Position numbers and translations under genes: made by a program
The notes under the pieces: generated by a model
Databases searched by the model: none
Seen by the model: only the letters and a program-made list of their open reading frames with translations
Told to the model about the DNA's origin: nothing
Part shown: piece after piece, positions 39,900-49,398 of the stretch
How positions within the stretch are numbered: position 1 is the first letter of the stretch
Layout: each line of letters begins with the position of its first letter
Assembly: GCA_905221605.1 (NCBI GenBank)
Contig: CAJNDS010002823.1
Location: forward strand, 1,039,970-1,097,469
Reading direction: 5' to 3'
Source of the DNA: Symbiodinium natans
Lineage: Eukaryota > Sar > Dinophyceae > Suessiales > Symbiodiniaceae
DNA: 57,500 bases

Positions 39900-40020
39900 G
39901 GACCCTTAAGGTTGTACCCTTGGGTTTTGGGGCCCCTTTTTAAGGATCCTTAAGGGAATATGAGGGCCATATTAGGAGTATATTAGGGGGAACCTTTAGG
40001 GGTACAACCTTAAGGGTACG
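39900..40020. repeat. Inverted-repeat element (unassigned family)
   Basis: CCCTTAAGGTTGTACCCTTGG at the left faces AGGGGTACAACCTTAAGGG at the right. Confidence 0.6.
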
Positions 40021-40096
40021 AGTCTGAATCCCTTGAAAACCCTAAACCCTAAACCCTAAACCCTAAACCCTAAACCCTAAACCCTAAACCCTAAAC

Positions 40097-40192
40097 CGTC
40101 CTTTTGGGTCCAGCGGCCCCTTCTTTGAGTCATGGAAGGCCTCTTCCTGGTCCTGCTCACAACCATGGAAGACCAGGGAGTGGCATTGGGAT
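40097..40192 (-). CDS. Exon with QCHS motif
   Basis: CTTAG|. Reads SQCHSLVFHGCEQDQEEAFH, then DSKKGPLDPKG. Donor CG|GTTTAGG from the array. Confidence 0.75.
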
Positions 40193-40435
40193 CTAAGGAG
40201 GTATGTGCATCTGGGTTTAGGGTTTAGGGTTTAGGGTTTGGGGTTTAGGGTTTAGGGTTGAGGGTTGAGGGTTGAGGGTTAGAGTTTAGGGTTTAGGGTT
40301 TAGCAGGGTCTAGGGATATGTATAAACCGTAAATACATATAGAGCATACTCTACATCTATATACAGCTATATATATATATATGTATACATCTATCAACGG
40401 CCTTAACGCGGCCCTGAAGATTTCTACCCTCCTAC

Positions 40436-40506
40436 CTGGAGCCCCTGGCCCCAAAGAAGCCGGAGTGAGCATGTGCCATAATTCAGGTTGTCAGGTCCAG
40501 GAAACC
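40436..40506 (-). CDS. Exon
   Basis: Acceptor TTTAG|GGTTTCC from the array. Reads FPGPDNLNYGTCSLRLLWGQ, then GLQ. Donor CAG|GTAGGA. Confidence 0.7.
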
Positions 40507-40570
40507 CTAAACTAAACCCTAAGCCCTAAACCCGAAAAACCCTAAAAACCCTAAACCCCAAACCCTAAAC

Positions 40571-40651
40571 CGGAATCACAATTTTTTCCAACGCGGCCTG
40601 CAGCCTCTCGCGCAGCTGCACGTTCTCCACGCTCAGCCGTTGCGTGCCAGC
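40571..40651 (-). CDS. Exon, coiled-coil, 27 codons
   Basis: GCAAG|G to CCG|GTTTAGG. Reads AGTQRLSVENVQLRERLQAA, then LEKIVIP. Confidence 0.75.
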
Positions 40652-40702
40652 CTTGCTCCCAGAGAGGGGTGGGGAGGTCTTAGGGCTTAGGGTTTACATT
40701 TT

Positions 40703-40843
40703 AAAAAAGGGTTTAGGGTTTAGGGTTTAGGGTTTAGGGTTTAGGGTTTTGGGGGTTTAGGGTTTAGGGTTTAGGGTTTAGGGTTTAGGGTTTAGGGTTT
40801 AGGGTTTAGGGTTTGGGGTTTAGGGTTTAGGGTTTAGGGTTTA
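40703..40843 (+). repeat. Telomere-like array
   Basis: TTTAGGG units, followed by a family E remnant (40846-40915). Confidence 0.9.
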
Positions 40844-41275
40844 GGGGTGTTCCCCCTTACCAGTCCATAATAGGGATGATAGTACCCACTACTCTAGTCT
40901 CTATCAGCCAAGGTATAAGGCTCGAAGGGTTGAAGGGTTGAAGTAAACCTGTTGACGACTGAGCAGAAGCGTCTACACACATTTCTTTTCTTCAGATCTC
41001 CGCAACATTCCTGCTTAAAAGCTTCACTGCAGCGTGGGCAGATTTAGCTGAAATGCCCAATTGAATTCAATTTGCTATGTTTTATTCCTTCAAGCGTCTG
41101 GTTCGTTCGATCCGTCGCTCTTTCCTTGGGTCCTTCTTCCTGTCCCACACTGCCCTCTTTGGTCGAACATCTAAACCCTAAACCCTAAACCCGAAACCCT
41201 AAACCCTAAACATGAATCGAGGGAGAGCTCTGACAACTATCTGTCGAAAATCCCAGCAGCTTCGCTCTTTCAAAC

Positions 41276-41322
41276 TTCTGCCATACGGCGCTTCTCAAAC
41301 TGCTGCCACCTACAGGATTTCC
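41276..41322 (-). CDS. Exon
   Basis: 2 + 15 codons. CTTTCAG|G to GAA|GTTTGA. Reads KSCRWQQFEKRRMAE. Confidence 0.65.
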
Positions 41323-41480
41323 CTGAAAGCAAGTACAACCTCCAAGGGTTTAGGGTTTAGGGTTTAGGGTTTAGGGTTTAGGCTTTAGGCTCTAGGCTTT
41401 AGGCTTTAGGCTTTAGGGGTTCGGGTCTGGACAGAGGGAACCCTTCTCGGGTCGGAAAGTGCTCTTTAGCAAGAGTGTAC

Positions 41481-41506
41481 CACTGAGCTTCGGCAGCTCA
41501 AGGTCG
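41481..41506 (-). CDS. Micro-exon
   Basis: TCATAG| to G|GTACAC. Reads DLELPKLS. Confidence 0.45.
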
Positions 41507-41646
41507 CTATGAAAGTTGTCTAGGGCTCAGAAAACCCGACTTTGAGCGTCCCTAAACCTTATAGGGTTTAGGGTTTCGGGTTTAGAGTTTAGGGTTTAGG
41601 GTTTAGGGTTTAGGGTTTCGGGTGGGTTTAGGGTTTAGGGCTACTC

Positions 41647-41731
41647 CTGGTAGCCTCCCCTTGCATCTGCCTGCATCTGGGCGTATCGATCCTTCAGCTC
41701 TTCAAGCTCCGCCTCGAAGGGGTTCGGGAAC
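41647..41731 (-). CDS. Exon, coiled-coil
   Basis: TGCCAG|G. Reads FPNPFEAELEELKDRYAQMQ, then ADARGGYQ. GA donor CAG|GAGTAG. Confidence 0.7.
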
Positions 41732-41850
41732 CTGGCAGAAGGAACAGACTTGCCTTGATGAAGACTGGGGGGCATTTGGGGGCCCTATGGGCTATAAAGG
41801 GTATACAAGGATTAGGGCCCATAGGAATTAAAAACTCATTCCAAATCAAC

Positions 41851-41960
41851 CCCAGAGCAGGGCTGAAGGTCTCCACGCCTTTCGCAAGAATCGCCCTGAA
41901 TTCGGCCCTGCCACAGCCCCTTTTGAACACAGGCGCTTGTAGATGGCGGGTACGTCTACG
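41851..41960 (-). CDS. Exon
   Basis: CATGAG|. Reads SVDVPAIYKRLCSKGAVAGP, then NSGRFLRKAW. Donor G|GTTGAT. Confidence 0.55.
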
Positions 41961-42048
41961 CTCATGCCAGGTGCGCCCCAGAATCTTCGAACCCAGGGAT
42001 AACCCTAAAACACCAAGCCCTAAAGCCTAAACCTCCAAAAAACCCTAC

Positions 42049-42115
42049 TGCTCGAGCAAACAAAAACCGAACGTGGGCAAGACAGCGAACTGGGTTGGGT
42101 ATGTAAAGCTGAAGC
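42049..42115 (-). CDS. Exon
   Basis: 1 + 22 codons. GTTCAG|G to GCA|GTAGGG. Reads LQLYIPNPVRCLAHVRFLFA. Confidence 0.65.
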
Positions 42116-42149
42116 CTGAACGCCCGAGAAGAATCTGGGCTCGGAATTT

Positions 42150-42360
42150 CCTTGGGTTTGGGGCTAGTAAGTAAGGTAACCATAGTAGTGTAGTAGTCAT
42201 AGTGCTCATAGCAATTGTGGGAATTAGAGTAGTTGATGAGGTTATAGCAACTGTGCAACTATTCGAGTTATAATCGCTATAAAGACTGCACTCATGACTG
42301 TAGCCATAGCAACTATCAATATGATCACGACAGAAATTATAGTAATCAAAGTATTTAGCA
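42150..42360. other. AT-rich stretch with CATAGTAGT-like words
   Basis: Unique sequence with scattered ATAG, TATAGCAA and GTAGT words, and no exon that I can see. Probably intron. Confidence 0.4.
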
Positions 42361-42410
42361 CCAGTAGATGGCCTTGACTTTAGAGCTTAGGGGGCTCAAG
42401 GCGGCATGTT

Positions 42411-42504
42411 CTATTTCGCGAGCCTCCGCACTTGCTCCTCAATCTGCTTGCAAGCTTCCTGCGTGGGGGTGGTCACTTCCCCGTGTTCCGAAGCCCCTTC
42501 GCCC
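42411..42504 (-). CDS. Coiled-coil exon or gene end
   Basis: GTTAAG|G. Reads GEGASEHGEVTTPTQEACKQ, then IEEQVRRLAK and a TAG stop. Either a GT donor at CAA|GTGCGG is used or this is a C-terminus. Confidence 0.65.
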
Positions 42505-42570
42505 CTTAACCCTACGTCAACCAAGACCAGATGCGGGGGGTGGGTGGTTGCGGTCAGAGAACGCACCGAC

Positions 42571-42688
42571 TGGAAGGTTCATGGGTAGTCATACGTAGAG
42601 TTGCATCTACCTCAGCAAGGGTTATATGCACCGACGCCACGCATGATGCATAACCCTACTTCCATGTAGCCGAAAACCTTTCAAGTAG
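42571..42688. mobile_element. Introner-like element, family A
   Basis: GACTGGAAGGTTCATGGGTAG at the left, CCTTTCAAGTAG at the right; inner words diverged. Confidence 0.55.
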
Positions 42689-42801
42689 GCCCCGAAAGCC
42701 CTTGAACCCTAAAAGCCTCACAAACCCCACAAACCTCCAAAACCTCCAAAACCGCAAACACCTCAAACACCACAAAAGCCTCGAACGCCTCAATAGCTCA
42801 A

Positions 42802-42881
42802 GCTGCGGGGGCTCGGTCCTGGGCTTTCAGCATCTCCTGCTGGAGAATATGCTTGACCTGCTCGTGCTCCTTAACCATTGC
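42802..42881 (-). CDS. Exon, coiled-coil
   Basis: TTGCCAG|G. Reads AMVKEHEQVKHILQQEMLKA, then QDRAP. Donor unclear. Confidence 0.7.
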
Positions 42882-43287
42882 CTGGCAAAGTGGGGGGTTG
42901 GGGTTTAGGGTTTCGGGTTTGGGGTTTAGGGTTTAGGGTTCAGGGTGTAGGGTTGAGGGTTGAGGGTTTTGAGGGGAGAAGGGGAGGAGAGGGGAATGAG
43001 GGTTCAGGGTTTATGGCGTGCGATTGAAGCATTTTGGGGAACTGCTGAGGTTTAAGGGCCAACCATATAGGATTTTAGGGGATAGGATTAGGGGGACCCT
43101 TCGGGGATATAGACCCTCTGAAGAAGGTCCCTGTTTAGGGAAGAGGGATAAGAAGGGTTCCCTTTTCAGGGTCCCCCTTCTCCTACCTAGGATCTACTAC
43201 AATCCCTAGGCCCTAGACCCCAAAACCCTCAACCCTAAGCCTAATGAGCCTTGGCCTAATTAACCCTGAGCCCAATACCCTAATACA

Positions 43288-43467
43288 GCAAACTCCCAAA
43301 AGCTGGAACACCCTTATCCCCATGCACCAAAAGCTACACCAAAGGGAATCCCAGCTCGAATCATCCTTGAACCATGTTCCAACTCTTGTGGAGCACCAAA
43401 AGCTACACCAAAGGGAATCCCAGCTCGAATCATCCTTGAACCATGTTCCAACTCTTGTGGAGTTTAC
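43288..43467. mobile_element. Element family L with internal 69-bp tandem duplication
   Basis: GCAAACTCCCAAAAGCTGGAA at the left faces TTCCAACTCTTGTGGAGTTTAC at the right. The 69-bp unit 43324-43392 is repeated exactly at 43393-43461. Related copies at 2244-2350 and 6383-6463. Confidence 0.75.
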
Positions 43468-43557
43468 TGCACCAGCGTTGAGGCCCGAGAAGCTGCTTGC
43501 TCTTGCCAACACCCCTAGGATGCCTCCACTGAACTCTCGGCTCCAGGCTCTGAAGCA
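43468..43557 (-). CDS. Exon, 30 codons
   Basis: TACGCAG| to GCA|GTAAAC, the donor being the first GT of element L. Reads CFRAWSREFSGGILGVLARA, then SSFSGLNAGA. Confidence 0.7.
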
Positions 43558-43652
43558 CTGCGTAGCATTAAAAAAAAACTCCTAATAGCCTAATAGAAGT
43601 ACCAGGTGAAGAATAATTATAATAGTCCCTACTATCAACAGCTGCTCTACAC

Positions 43653-43687
43653 TTGAAGCCAGGGCTTCTGACACGAGCCTGGGAGCT
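43653..43687 (-). CDS. Micro-exon
   Basis: 2 + 11 codons. CTTCAG| to CAA|GTGTAG. Reads LPGSCQKPWLQ. Confidence 0.55.
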
Positions 43688-43774
43688 CTGAAGGTCCTAA
43701 ACCCTTAACCCTTAACCCTAAACCCTAAACCCTAAACCCTGAACCCTGAACCCTAAACCCTGAACCCTGCCCAC

Positions 43775-43850
43775 CTCGTAGCGCTCGTCGCGCCACCGGA
43801 TCTGGGGCTCCCAGTCCTCTTCGGCGCCCTGCGCGTCGAGCAGGGCGCAG
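43775..43850 (-). CDS. Exon, acidic
   Basis: 1 + 25 codons. GGGAAG| to GAG|GTGGGC. Reads CALLDAQGAEEDWEPQIRWR, then DERYE. Confidence 0.75.
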
Positions 43851-44017
43851 CTTCCCCAGCAAGGCAAAAATAGGCTTAGGGTTTAGGGTTTAGGGTTTAG
43901 GGTTTGGGGTTTGGGGTTTAGGGTTTGGGGTTTGGGGTTTGGGGCTTGGGGCGGGGTTTGGGGTTTAGGGTTTAAAGTTTAGGGTAGGCTCCACTTCAGG
44001 GTTCAGGGGCAGGTCCC

Positions 44018-44059
44018 CCCTTCTGGGAGCAGTTGCCACAACAGGTCCCTCACAAAGGC
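44018..44059 (-). CDS. Exon
   Basis: CCCGAG|G. Reads AFVRDLLWQLLPE. The frame is open upstream (IGLVPPFEPE), so the exon may be longer. Confidence 0.6.
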
Positions 44060-44227
44060 CTCGGGCTCGAAAGGGGGAACAAGCCCGATAGCAAAAAAAA
44101 CCCAAGTATAGGTGGCTTGGCAACACTAAACTCACTAAACCCTAAACCCCTACCCCCCTCAACCCCTAAACCCTAAACCCTAAACCCTAAACCCTAAACC
44201 CCAAGCCCTAAACCCTAAACCCCAAAC

Positions 44228-44312
44228 CCTGGCAGTTGCTTCTCCGGCGGGGGTCGGGCCTCGGCCTGCTCCACCGCTTCCTCCACATTCTCGCGGAGCT
44301 TGGTGTTCTCCT
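44228..44312 (-). CDS. Exon, coiled-coil
   Basis: GTCCAG|. Reads EENTKLRENVEEAVEQAEAR, then PPPEKQLP. Donor GG|GTTTGG. Confidence 0.75.
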
Positions 44313-44344
44313 CTGGACAACGCTTGGGGCCCCAGAGTGGCACT

Positions 44345-44465
44345 TGCTAGGCTGCCCAGTAACCTAGGCTTAAAAAGGGTGCCCTTTTTTGCTTAAAGGG
44401 GTTTATAAGGGGACCTAAAGCCCCCAAAAACGGAATAAGGGCACTACTGGGCAGCCTAGCTTGGC
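44345..44465. repeat. Inverted-repeat element, family G variant
   Basis: GCTAGGCTGCCCAGTAACCTAG at the left faces CTACTGGGCAGCCTAGC at the right. Related to 818-930 and 53845-53945. Confidence 0.6.
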
Positions 44466-44939
44466 ATAAGCACAGGATCCCATCCTGAGACTATGCGGGG
44501 GGGAGGGGGGGGTTTCAGGGGACCCTATTCTCGGAAACCCCCCCTCTCTGTGTGCTATCAAGCCCGAAGCCGGGCGCCGGAGGGGCGTTTTGGGGCATTA
44601 GGGGAGTCGAATGAAATCTTACTTCGGGCACTGCTACCCTCTAATGGCTCATCATGACCAGAGACACCGACCGCTTACCGGTGTGCTTGCTGCCATCAAC
44701 ACACACGCAGAGAGCAGGATCCTCAACGCGTGGGCAGAAGAAGAATGCTTCGGCTGGCGGACGAACAGTGGGTTCCCTAAGCCCTAAAACCCCAAACCCT
44801 AAAACCCTAAAACCCTAGAACCCTAAAACCCTAAAACCCTAGAACCCTAAAACCCTAAACCCTAAACCCTAAACCCTAAACCCTAAACCCTGAACCCCGA
44901 GGCGCTAGGGGGGGGGGTTTGGGGTTTGGGGCTTAAGGG

Positions 44940-44996
44940 CAAGCACTCTGGCTCGAAGCAAAGGGCGGCATCCTCGATGAGGACCTGGATGCCTTC
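44940..44996 (-). CDS. Exon
   Basis: CCTGAG|G. Reads EGIQVLIEDAALCFEPECLP. End approximate. Confidence 0.65.
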
Positions 44997-45142
44997 CTCA
45001 GGTGTTTCGAGGTGGCGTGGCTTTGGGGCTCCGGCTCAATGCGTTACAGGGGAGCCTCAGGTCCGCATGGGGTTACATCTGGGCTGAGAAGCGGGGGGAG
45101 GGGAGGGGTTTAGTTGAGAGGCCAAGAGCTCCAAAGTTCAAC

Positions 45143-45192
45143 TCCACGGCAAAGCAGGGAGGCGCCTCTCGAAGCCCGAAAACTCCGAAAGC
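45143..45192 (-). CDS. Exon
   Basis: GTCTCAG|G. Reads FRSFRASRGASLLCRG. Donor GA|GTTGAA uncertain. Confidence 0.45.
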
Positions 45193-45218
45193 CTGAGACG
45201 TTGAAATCCGAAAGTTAC

Positions 45219-45248
45219 CCAACCTCCCGAGCCACATCGCCCTCAGTG
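45219..45248 (-). CDS. Micro-exon
   Basis: TTGCAAG| to GG|GTAACT. Reads LRAMWLGRL. Confidence 0.5.
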
Positions 45249-45263
45249 CTTGCAAACTGTCGA

Positions 45264-45390
45264 GGCTTGAGGGCTTGAGGGCTTGAGGGCTTGAGGGCTT
45301 GAGGGCTTGAGGGCTTGAGGGCTTGAGGGCTTGAGGGCTTGAGGGCTTGAGGGCTTGAGGGCTTGAGGGCTTGAGGGCTTGAGGGCTTGC
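45264..45390 (+). repeat. GGGCTTGA octamer array
   Basis: About sixteen near-perfect octamers. Confidence 0.95.
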
Positions 45391-45418
45391 CCTAGACCCT
45401 AAAGCCTAAACCCTAAAC

Positions 45419-45504
45419 CCCCTTGCCGCTGCCTGCTGCTTCTTGATGCAGGACTCGAGCTCGGCCAGCTTCCGCTTCATCTCTTCCTGGCTCCAGGGGC
45501 TCAT
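45419..45504 (-). CDS. Exon, coiled-coil
   Basis: CAAAAG|. Reads MSPWSQEEMKRKLAELESCI, then KKQQAAARG. Donor GG|GTTTAGG from the array. Confidence 0.75.
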
Positions 45505-45664
45505 CTTTTGCTGGGTGTTCGAACCTCGGGTCCCCAAACTCAGTAGCCTCCTTCATACGTAGATTCCCTCTGAGTGAGACATGGTCACCTAAAGAAGGTG
45601 GAACCTCAAATTAGAGCAATCTTGGGCCCCCCACAAAGTTTCGGGATTTGTTGGGGTTGCACAC

Positions 45665-45704
45665 TTGAGAAGGCTTGAAGCACGGCAGCAACAAGAACTC
45701 TCAC
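45665..45704 (-). CDS. Exon, hydrophobic helix
   Basis: TTAACAG|G to CAA|GTGTGC. Reads VRVLVAAVLQAFS. Confidence 0.6.
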
Positions 45705-45808
45705 CTGTTAAGAACTTGATTTAAGGAAACCCTACTTATAGCTGCCGGTGAGCTATAAACCTTCAAGGCGGGATGCTTGGAGGGTTCCTCGTTTGGTCTT
45801 TAACAAGC

Positions 45809-45834
45809 CTGCTCTGCACCGTACCACAGAAGGA
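45809..45834 (-). CDS. Micro-exon
   Basis: TGCCAG| to AG|GCTTGT (GC donor). Reads SFCGTVQS. Confidence 0.4.
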
Positions 45835-45915
45835 CTGGCAGACTTACTGGTCCTTAGCGGTTTAGGGTTTAGGGTTTAGGGCTTAGGGTTTGTAACAGTA
45901 CGGGATTTGACACTT

Positions 45916-46027
45916 CTTGGAGGTTCATGGGCAGTTATATGTGGGGTTATAAGTAGGGTAACAAGACTTGTAACCATATTTAGGGCAGTTATAACCCTAC
46001 TTATAGCTACCCATGAACCTCCACAAG
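45916..46027. mobile_element. Introner-like element, family A
   Basis: CTTGGAGGTTCATGGGCAG at the left, CTACCCATGAACCTCCACAAG at the right. Inner TTATAAGTAGGGT and CTACTTATAG are also complementary. Confidence 0.8.
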
Positions 46028-46063
46028 TAAACCCCCTGCAACCCTAAACCCTAAACCCTGAAC

Positions 46064-46134
46064 CTCCAAGTTGCCATTGGGACCATGGGCCTTTGGTGGT
46101 TAAGGCCTTTTTTCTGGCGTCCGGGACCTGAGCC
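46064..46134 (-). CDS. Exon, basic
   Basis: ATGCAG|G to GAG|GTTCAG. Reads GSGPGRQKKGLNHQRPMVPM. Confidence 0.6.
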
Positions 46135-46257
46135 CTGCATCCTTGGTAGGGCATGGGGGGGCGGGGGGGGGGGGATGAGGTACCCTCTAGAGTCCCTTAA
46201 AGGCGTATAGACACACGTAGGGGGTGGGGGGGGATCCCTTAAAAAGGTGTAAAAATA

Positions 46258-46352
46258 TCTATACATGCATACGTGCATACATGCATACATGCATACATGC
46301 ATACATGCATACATGCATACATCATGCATACATGCATACATACATATACACA
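46258..46352. repeat. ATACATGC octamer microsatellite
   Basis: About ten near-perfect units, next to a G-rich stretch. Explains the His- and Cys-rich frames seen here. Confidence 0.9.
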
Positions 46353-46414
46353 TGCACATACACACTCACACACATGGGGGGGACATTGGGGTTTAGGGTG
46401 TGGTGGACTCAGAC

Positions 46415-46440
46415 ATCTTCCGCCACGGCAATGCCCCAGG
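46415..46440 (-). CDS. Micro-exon
   Basis: TTGCAG| to GAT|GTCTGA. Reads WGIAVAED. Confidence 0.5.
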
Positions 46441-46487
46441 CTGCAATGAGATCCCTCAACACCAAAAGCCCGCAAAGGCCCCCGCAC

Positions 46488-46533
46488 CTTCTCCGGATCC
46501 TCCAATCGGGAGTCGGCCAGCCGCAGCGCTCTC
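46488..46533 (-). CDS. Exon, helical
   Basis: CCCTAAACAG|G to AAG|GTGCGG. Reads RALRLADSRLEDPEK. The array before it is in CCCTAAA sense and the acceptor CAG is a one-base variant at its edge. Confidence 0.7.
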
Positions 46534-46535
46534 CT

Positions 46536-46648
46536 GTTTAGGGTTTAGGGTTTAGGGTTTAGGGTTTAGGGTTTAGGGTTTAGGGTTTAGGGTTTAGGGT
46601 TTAGGGTTTAGGGTTTAGGGTTTAGGGTTTAGGGTTTAGGGTTTAGGG
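46536..46648 (+). repeat. Telomere-like array
   Basis: About sixteen perfect TTTAGGG units. Confidence 0.95.
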
Positions 46649-46677
46649 CAATTATCGTGTTTAAGGTACAAGGAGGC

Positions 46678-46738
46678 CTAGTTGAGGGTTGACGGGGCTT
46701 CAGGGTGGCTTTTAAGCTTTCGCCCACCCCTTTGAGTT
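46678..46738 (-). CDS. Exon
   Basis: CCCAAG|. Reads LKGVGESLKATLKPRQPST. GC donor AG|GCCTCC. Confidence 0.55.
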
Positions 46739-46907
46739 CTTGGGGGCTTAGGGTTTAGGGTTTTGGGGTTTGGGGTTTAGGGCTTAGGGTTTAGGGTCTT
46801 GGGGTTTGGGGTTTAGGGCTTAGGAGGTTTAACATCCCCCTGCGGGCCCCCTCAGTAGCTGAACCCTTAAACCCTAAACCCTAAACCCTAAACCCTAAAC
46901 CCTAAAC

Positions 46908-46997
46908 CCCCCCCCCCCCCATGTGCGTTCGGTCAGTCCTGAGCTCCGCCTCCTTGATGAGGACGTTTCTTTCCAGCTCCGCAATCTTCTTCTCTAA
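46908..46997 (-). CDS. Exon, coiled-coil
   Basis: TCCGCAG|. Reads LEKKIAELERNVLIKEAELR, then TDRTHM. The same frame is open upstream to an ATG (MSSTSNARPQ). A poly-C run blurs the donor. Confidence 0.75.
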
Positions 46998-47312
46998 CTG
47001 CGGACGGGCGTTGGACGTTGAGGACATGGGGTTTTAGGGCAATTCTGACAATTCCAGCGCTTAGGGTTTAGGGTTCAGGGCTTGTTTCCGCAGGCCTGGG
47101 GGTCTAGCCCTAAACCCTAAACCATAAACCCGAAACCCGAAGCCTGCACACAGAAGACCTAAGGCGCTCAGTCCCAAGAAAAGATGCCGACACGAAGTAT
47201 CACTTCCCGAGTGGCCCCCATTGCAAGGGTTCAGGGTTCAGGGCTTAGGGTTGCTTCAGGGCCAGGGCCCCCACAACCCTAAACCCTAAACCCGAAACCC
47301 TAAACCCTAAAC

Positions 47313-47412
47313 CGCCTCTTGGCCGCAGACGTCTAGGAGACCCAAGTCCAAGTCCGGCCTCGTCCTTCTGCACGTGAAGGGGGACCATCTTCAGCTTCCA
47401 CTCTTCTTCCAC
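47313..47412 (-). CDS. Exon
   Basis: ACCCAG|G to CG|GTTTAGG. Reads VEEEWKLKMVPLHVQKDEAG, then LGLGSPRRLRPRG. Confidence 0.75.
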
Positions 47413-47561
47413 CTGGGTTTCGCGTTTAGGGCTTAGGGTTTCGGGTTTAGGGTTTAGGGTTTCGGGTTTAGGGTTTAGGGTTTCGGGTTTAGGGTTTAGG
47501 GTTTAGGGTTAGGGTCTCGGGTTTGGGGTTTAGGGTTTTGGGGTTTGGGCTTAGGGCTGAC

Positions 47562-47680
47562 TGGTCCGCGCAGGTGGACGCAAAGGCGATGAAGGGGATT
47601 TGTTTGGGACTTGCTGCGTCGGGGCTTTGCTGGCTTAGGAAGGCCCAAGCGGAAGCCCTTCGAGCCGCCAAACGCTTCGC
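47562..47680 (-). CDS. Exon
   Basis: GCTGCAG|G. Reads AKRLAARRASAWAFLSQQSP, then DAASPKQIPFIAFASTCAD. Donor CA|GTCAGC. Confidence 0.7.
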
Positions 47681-47815
47681 CTGCAGCCCAAAGCAAACCC
47701 CGAGACTCAAAAACCCGGAACCTTCGCTGCAGGCATAAGGTCCCTAAACCCTGAACCCTAAACCCTGAACAGGGATGTTAGGGTAGGTTGAGGGTCGTCG
47801 CCCCTATGAAGGTGC

Positions 47816-47869
47816 CTGAATCACTTTCTCCCTCCAGCCCTCGATCTCTTTCTTCACCTGCTCCCGCTC
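47816..47869 (-). CDS. Exon, coiled-coil, 18 codons
   Basis: CTTCCAG|G to CAG|GCACCT (GC donor). Reads EREQVKKEIEGWREKVIQ. Confidence 0.75.
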
Positions 47870-48039
47870 CTGGAAGGCTTAAGGGCTTAGGGTTTGGGGG
47901 GGTTTAAGGCTTTCGGGCTTAGGTTCAGAGTTAAGGTTTTCAGGGCTTTTGCGGACTTGGGTTCGTTTGTTTGGCGTTTTAGGCCTGTAAGGCCCGGGTG
48001 TTCTTGGGTGCAGAGGCTCAGAGCTCTGGACTCAATAAC

Positions 48040-48121
48040 CCTGACTTAGGGGATGCTCCTTCTCTCGTGATGCTTTAAGCCAGGCTTCATACACACCTTT
48101 GAGGAATACCTCTTTCGAGCT
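48040..48121 (-). CDS. Exon, helical
   Basis: TTTGAG|. Reads SSKEVFLKGVYEAWLKASRE, then KEHPLSQ. Donor G|GTTATT. Confidence 0.7.
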
Positions 48122-48589
48122 CTCAAAACCCTAGCCTTAAGCCTTAAACCCCAAACCCCAAACCCTAAACCCTAAACCCTAAACCTTAAACCCCAAACCC
48201 TAAACCCTAAACCCTAAACCTTAAAGTGTAAGGATTCTGCCTGATTGTAAGGGGAGTTGGTTTCGCGGGGTGGTACTTGGGTTTGGGGTTTAGGGTTTAG
48301 GTTCAGGGTTTAGGGTGTAGGGTTTAGGGTTTAGGGTTTAGGGTTTGGGGTTTCGGGTTTAGGGTTTACCTCTACATGAAGAAAAGGGCCATTGTAGGAG
48401 TTTATCAAGGGAACCTCTTAGGGGTACATGCTCAGGGGCCCCCTTAGGTTGGGGTGGCCAGGGAGAAGGAGGGTTCAGGCGAGCTCCTGAACCAAAAACC
48501 GCAAAGGACAGACGGCTTAAGGTTGAGGTTTTTGCTTTTACCTACAATGGACGCACCTTTCCAAGGTTTAGGGTATAGGGTTTAGGGTT

Positions 48590-48640
48590 AGGTCGAGCGC
48601 TGCTTTCCCCCAGTCCTCCGAGCTGTCCAAGGCCATCTTC
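48590..48640 (-). CDS. Exon
   Basis: AGCCCAG|G. Reads KMALDSSEDWGKAALDL, ending at repeat words. A second frame is open. Confidence 0.6.
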
Positions 48641-48692
48641 CTGGGCTAAGGGTTTTAGGGTTTCGGTTTTGTTTTTTTTTTGGGGGGGGGGG

Positions 48693-48780
48693 GCATTAAG
48701 ATACATTAAGATGCATTAAGATACGTTAAGATACATTACAATACATTAAGATACGTTGAGGTACATTCAGATACATTCCC
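48693..48780 (+). repeat. ATACATTAAG decamer array
   Basis: About nine imperfect units after a T run and a G run. Confidence 0.85.
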
Positions 48781-48960
48781 CATGCTTGAAGGTTCAGACT
48801 TGCGCTGTCTTTTTTTTGGGGGGGTGGGGGAGGGGGTTGGGCGGGTCTGATGTCTGGCGTTCGCTGCTGGGCCTGGGCTTTTGGGGACTGCAAGTTCTGG
48901 AGTTGGGAGGCAGGGTTTAGGGTTTCGGGTTTCGGGTTTAGGGTTTAGGGTTTAGGGTTT

Positions 48961-49016
48961 GCAGATCTTCTGCAGCCTGCACGCCCAGCAGAGCCAGTGC
49001 CCCCTGAGCCCGTACC
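48961..49016 (-). CDS. Exon, helical
   Basis: TTTGCAG|G. Reads VRAQGALALLGVQAAEDLQ. Confidence 0.65.
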
Positions 49017-49157
49017 CTGCAAACCCTTAACAACACCTGCGGGCTGGGCTATATCATGGGCCATGCATCTGGCAGCCGAGACTGTGAGACCCAAAGGAGC
49101 TCATAAATTCTGCTCCAGATGCAAGTTGTAAAAGGACCCAATACCCTTTACACCAGC

Positions 49158-49224
49158 CCTGGGCTGAAAAGTCACCCCGCCTCAGCTGCTTGTCTTTCAT
49201 GACCAGCTGGTTTTCAAAGTCTTC
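49158..49224 (-). CDS. Exon, coiled-coil
   Basis: ATGCCAG|G. Reads EDFENQLVMKDKQLRRGDFS, then AQ. Donor G|GCTGGT (GC). Confidence 0.75.
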
Positions 49225-49343
49225 CTGGCATTTGGCAGCTCAGCTGCTTGGGTTCTGCATGGGCCTTGGGAAGCCTAGGACTTTGGGACTTGGGGTTTAG
49301 GGCGTTGCGTGTGGCGCATCTTCTGCAACGTTCAGCCGCAAAC

Positions 49344-49398
49344 CCCGGAACAGAAGGCTGCTCCACCTGCTGCACGCTGAGCAATTAAGCCCCTGCAC
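49344..49398 (-). CDS. Exon
   Basis: GTTGCAG|G to GGG|GTTTGC. Reads VQGLNCSACSRWSSLLF. Confidence 0.5.

Noticed and set aside
48005-48045. Separate exon reading VIESRALSLCTQ
   Set aside because: Its acceptor overlaps the end of the stronger exon 48040-48121.
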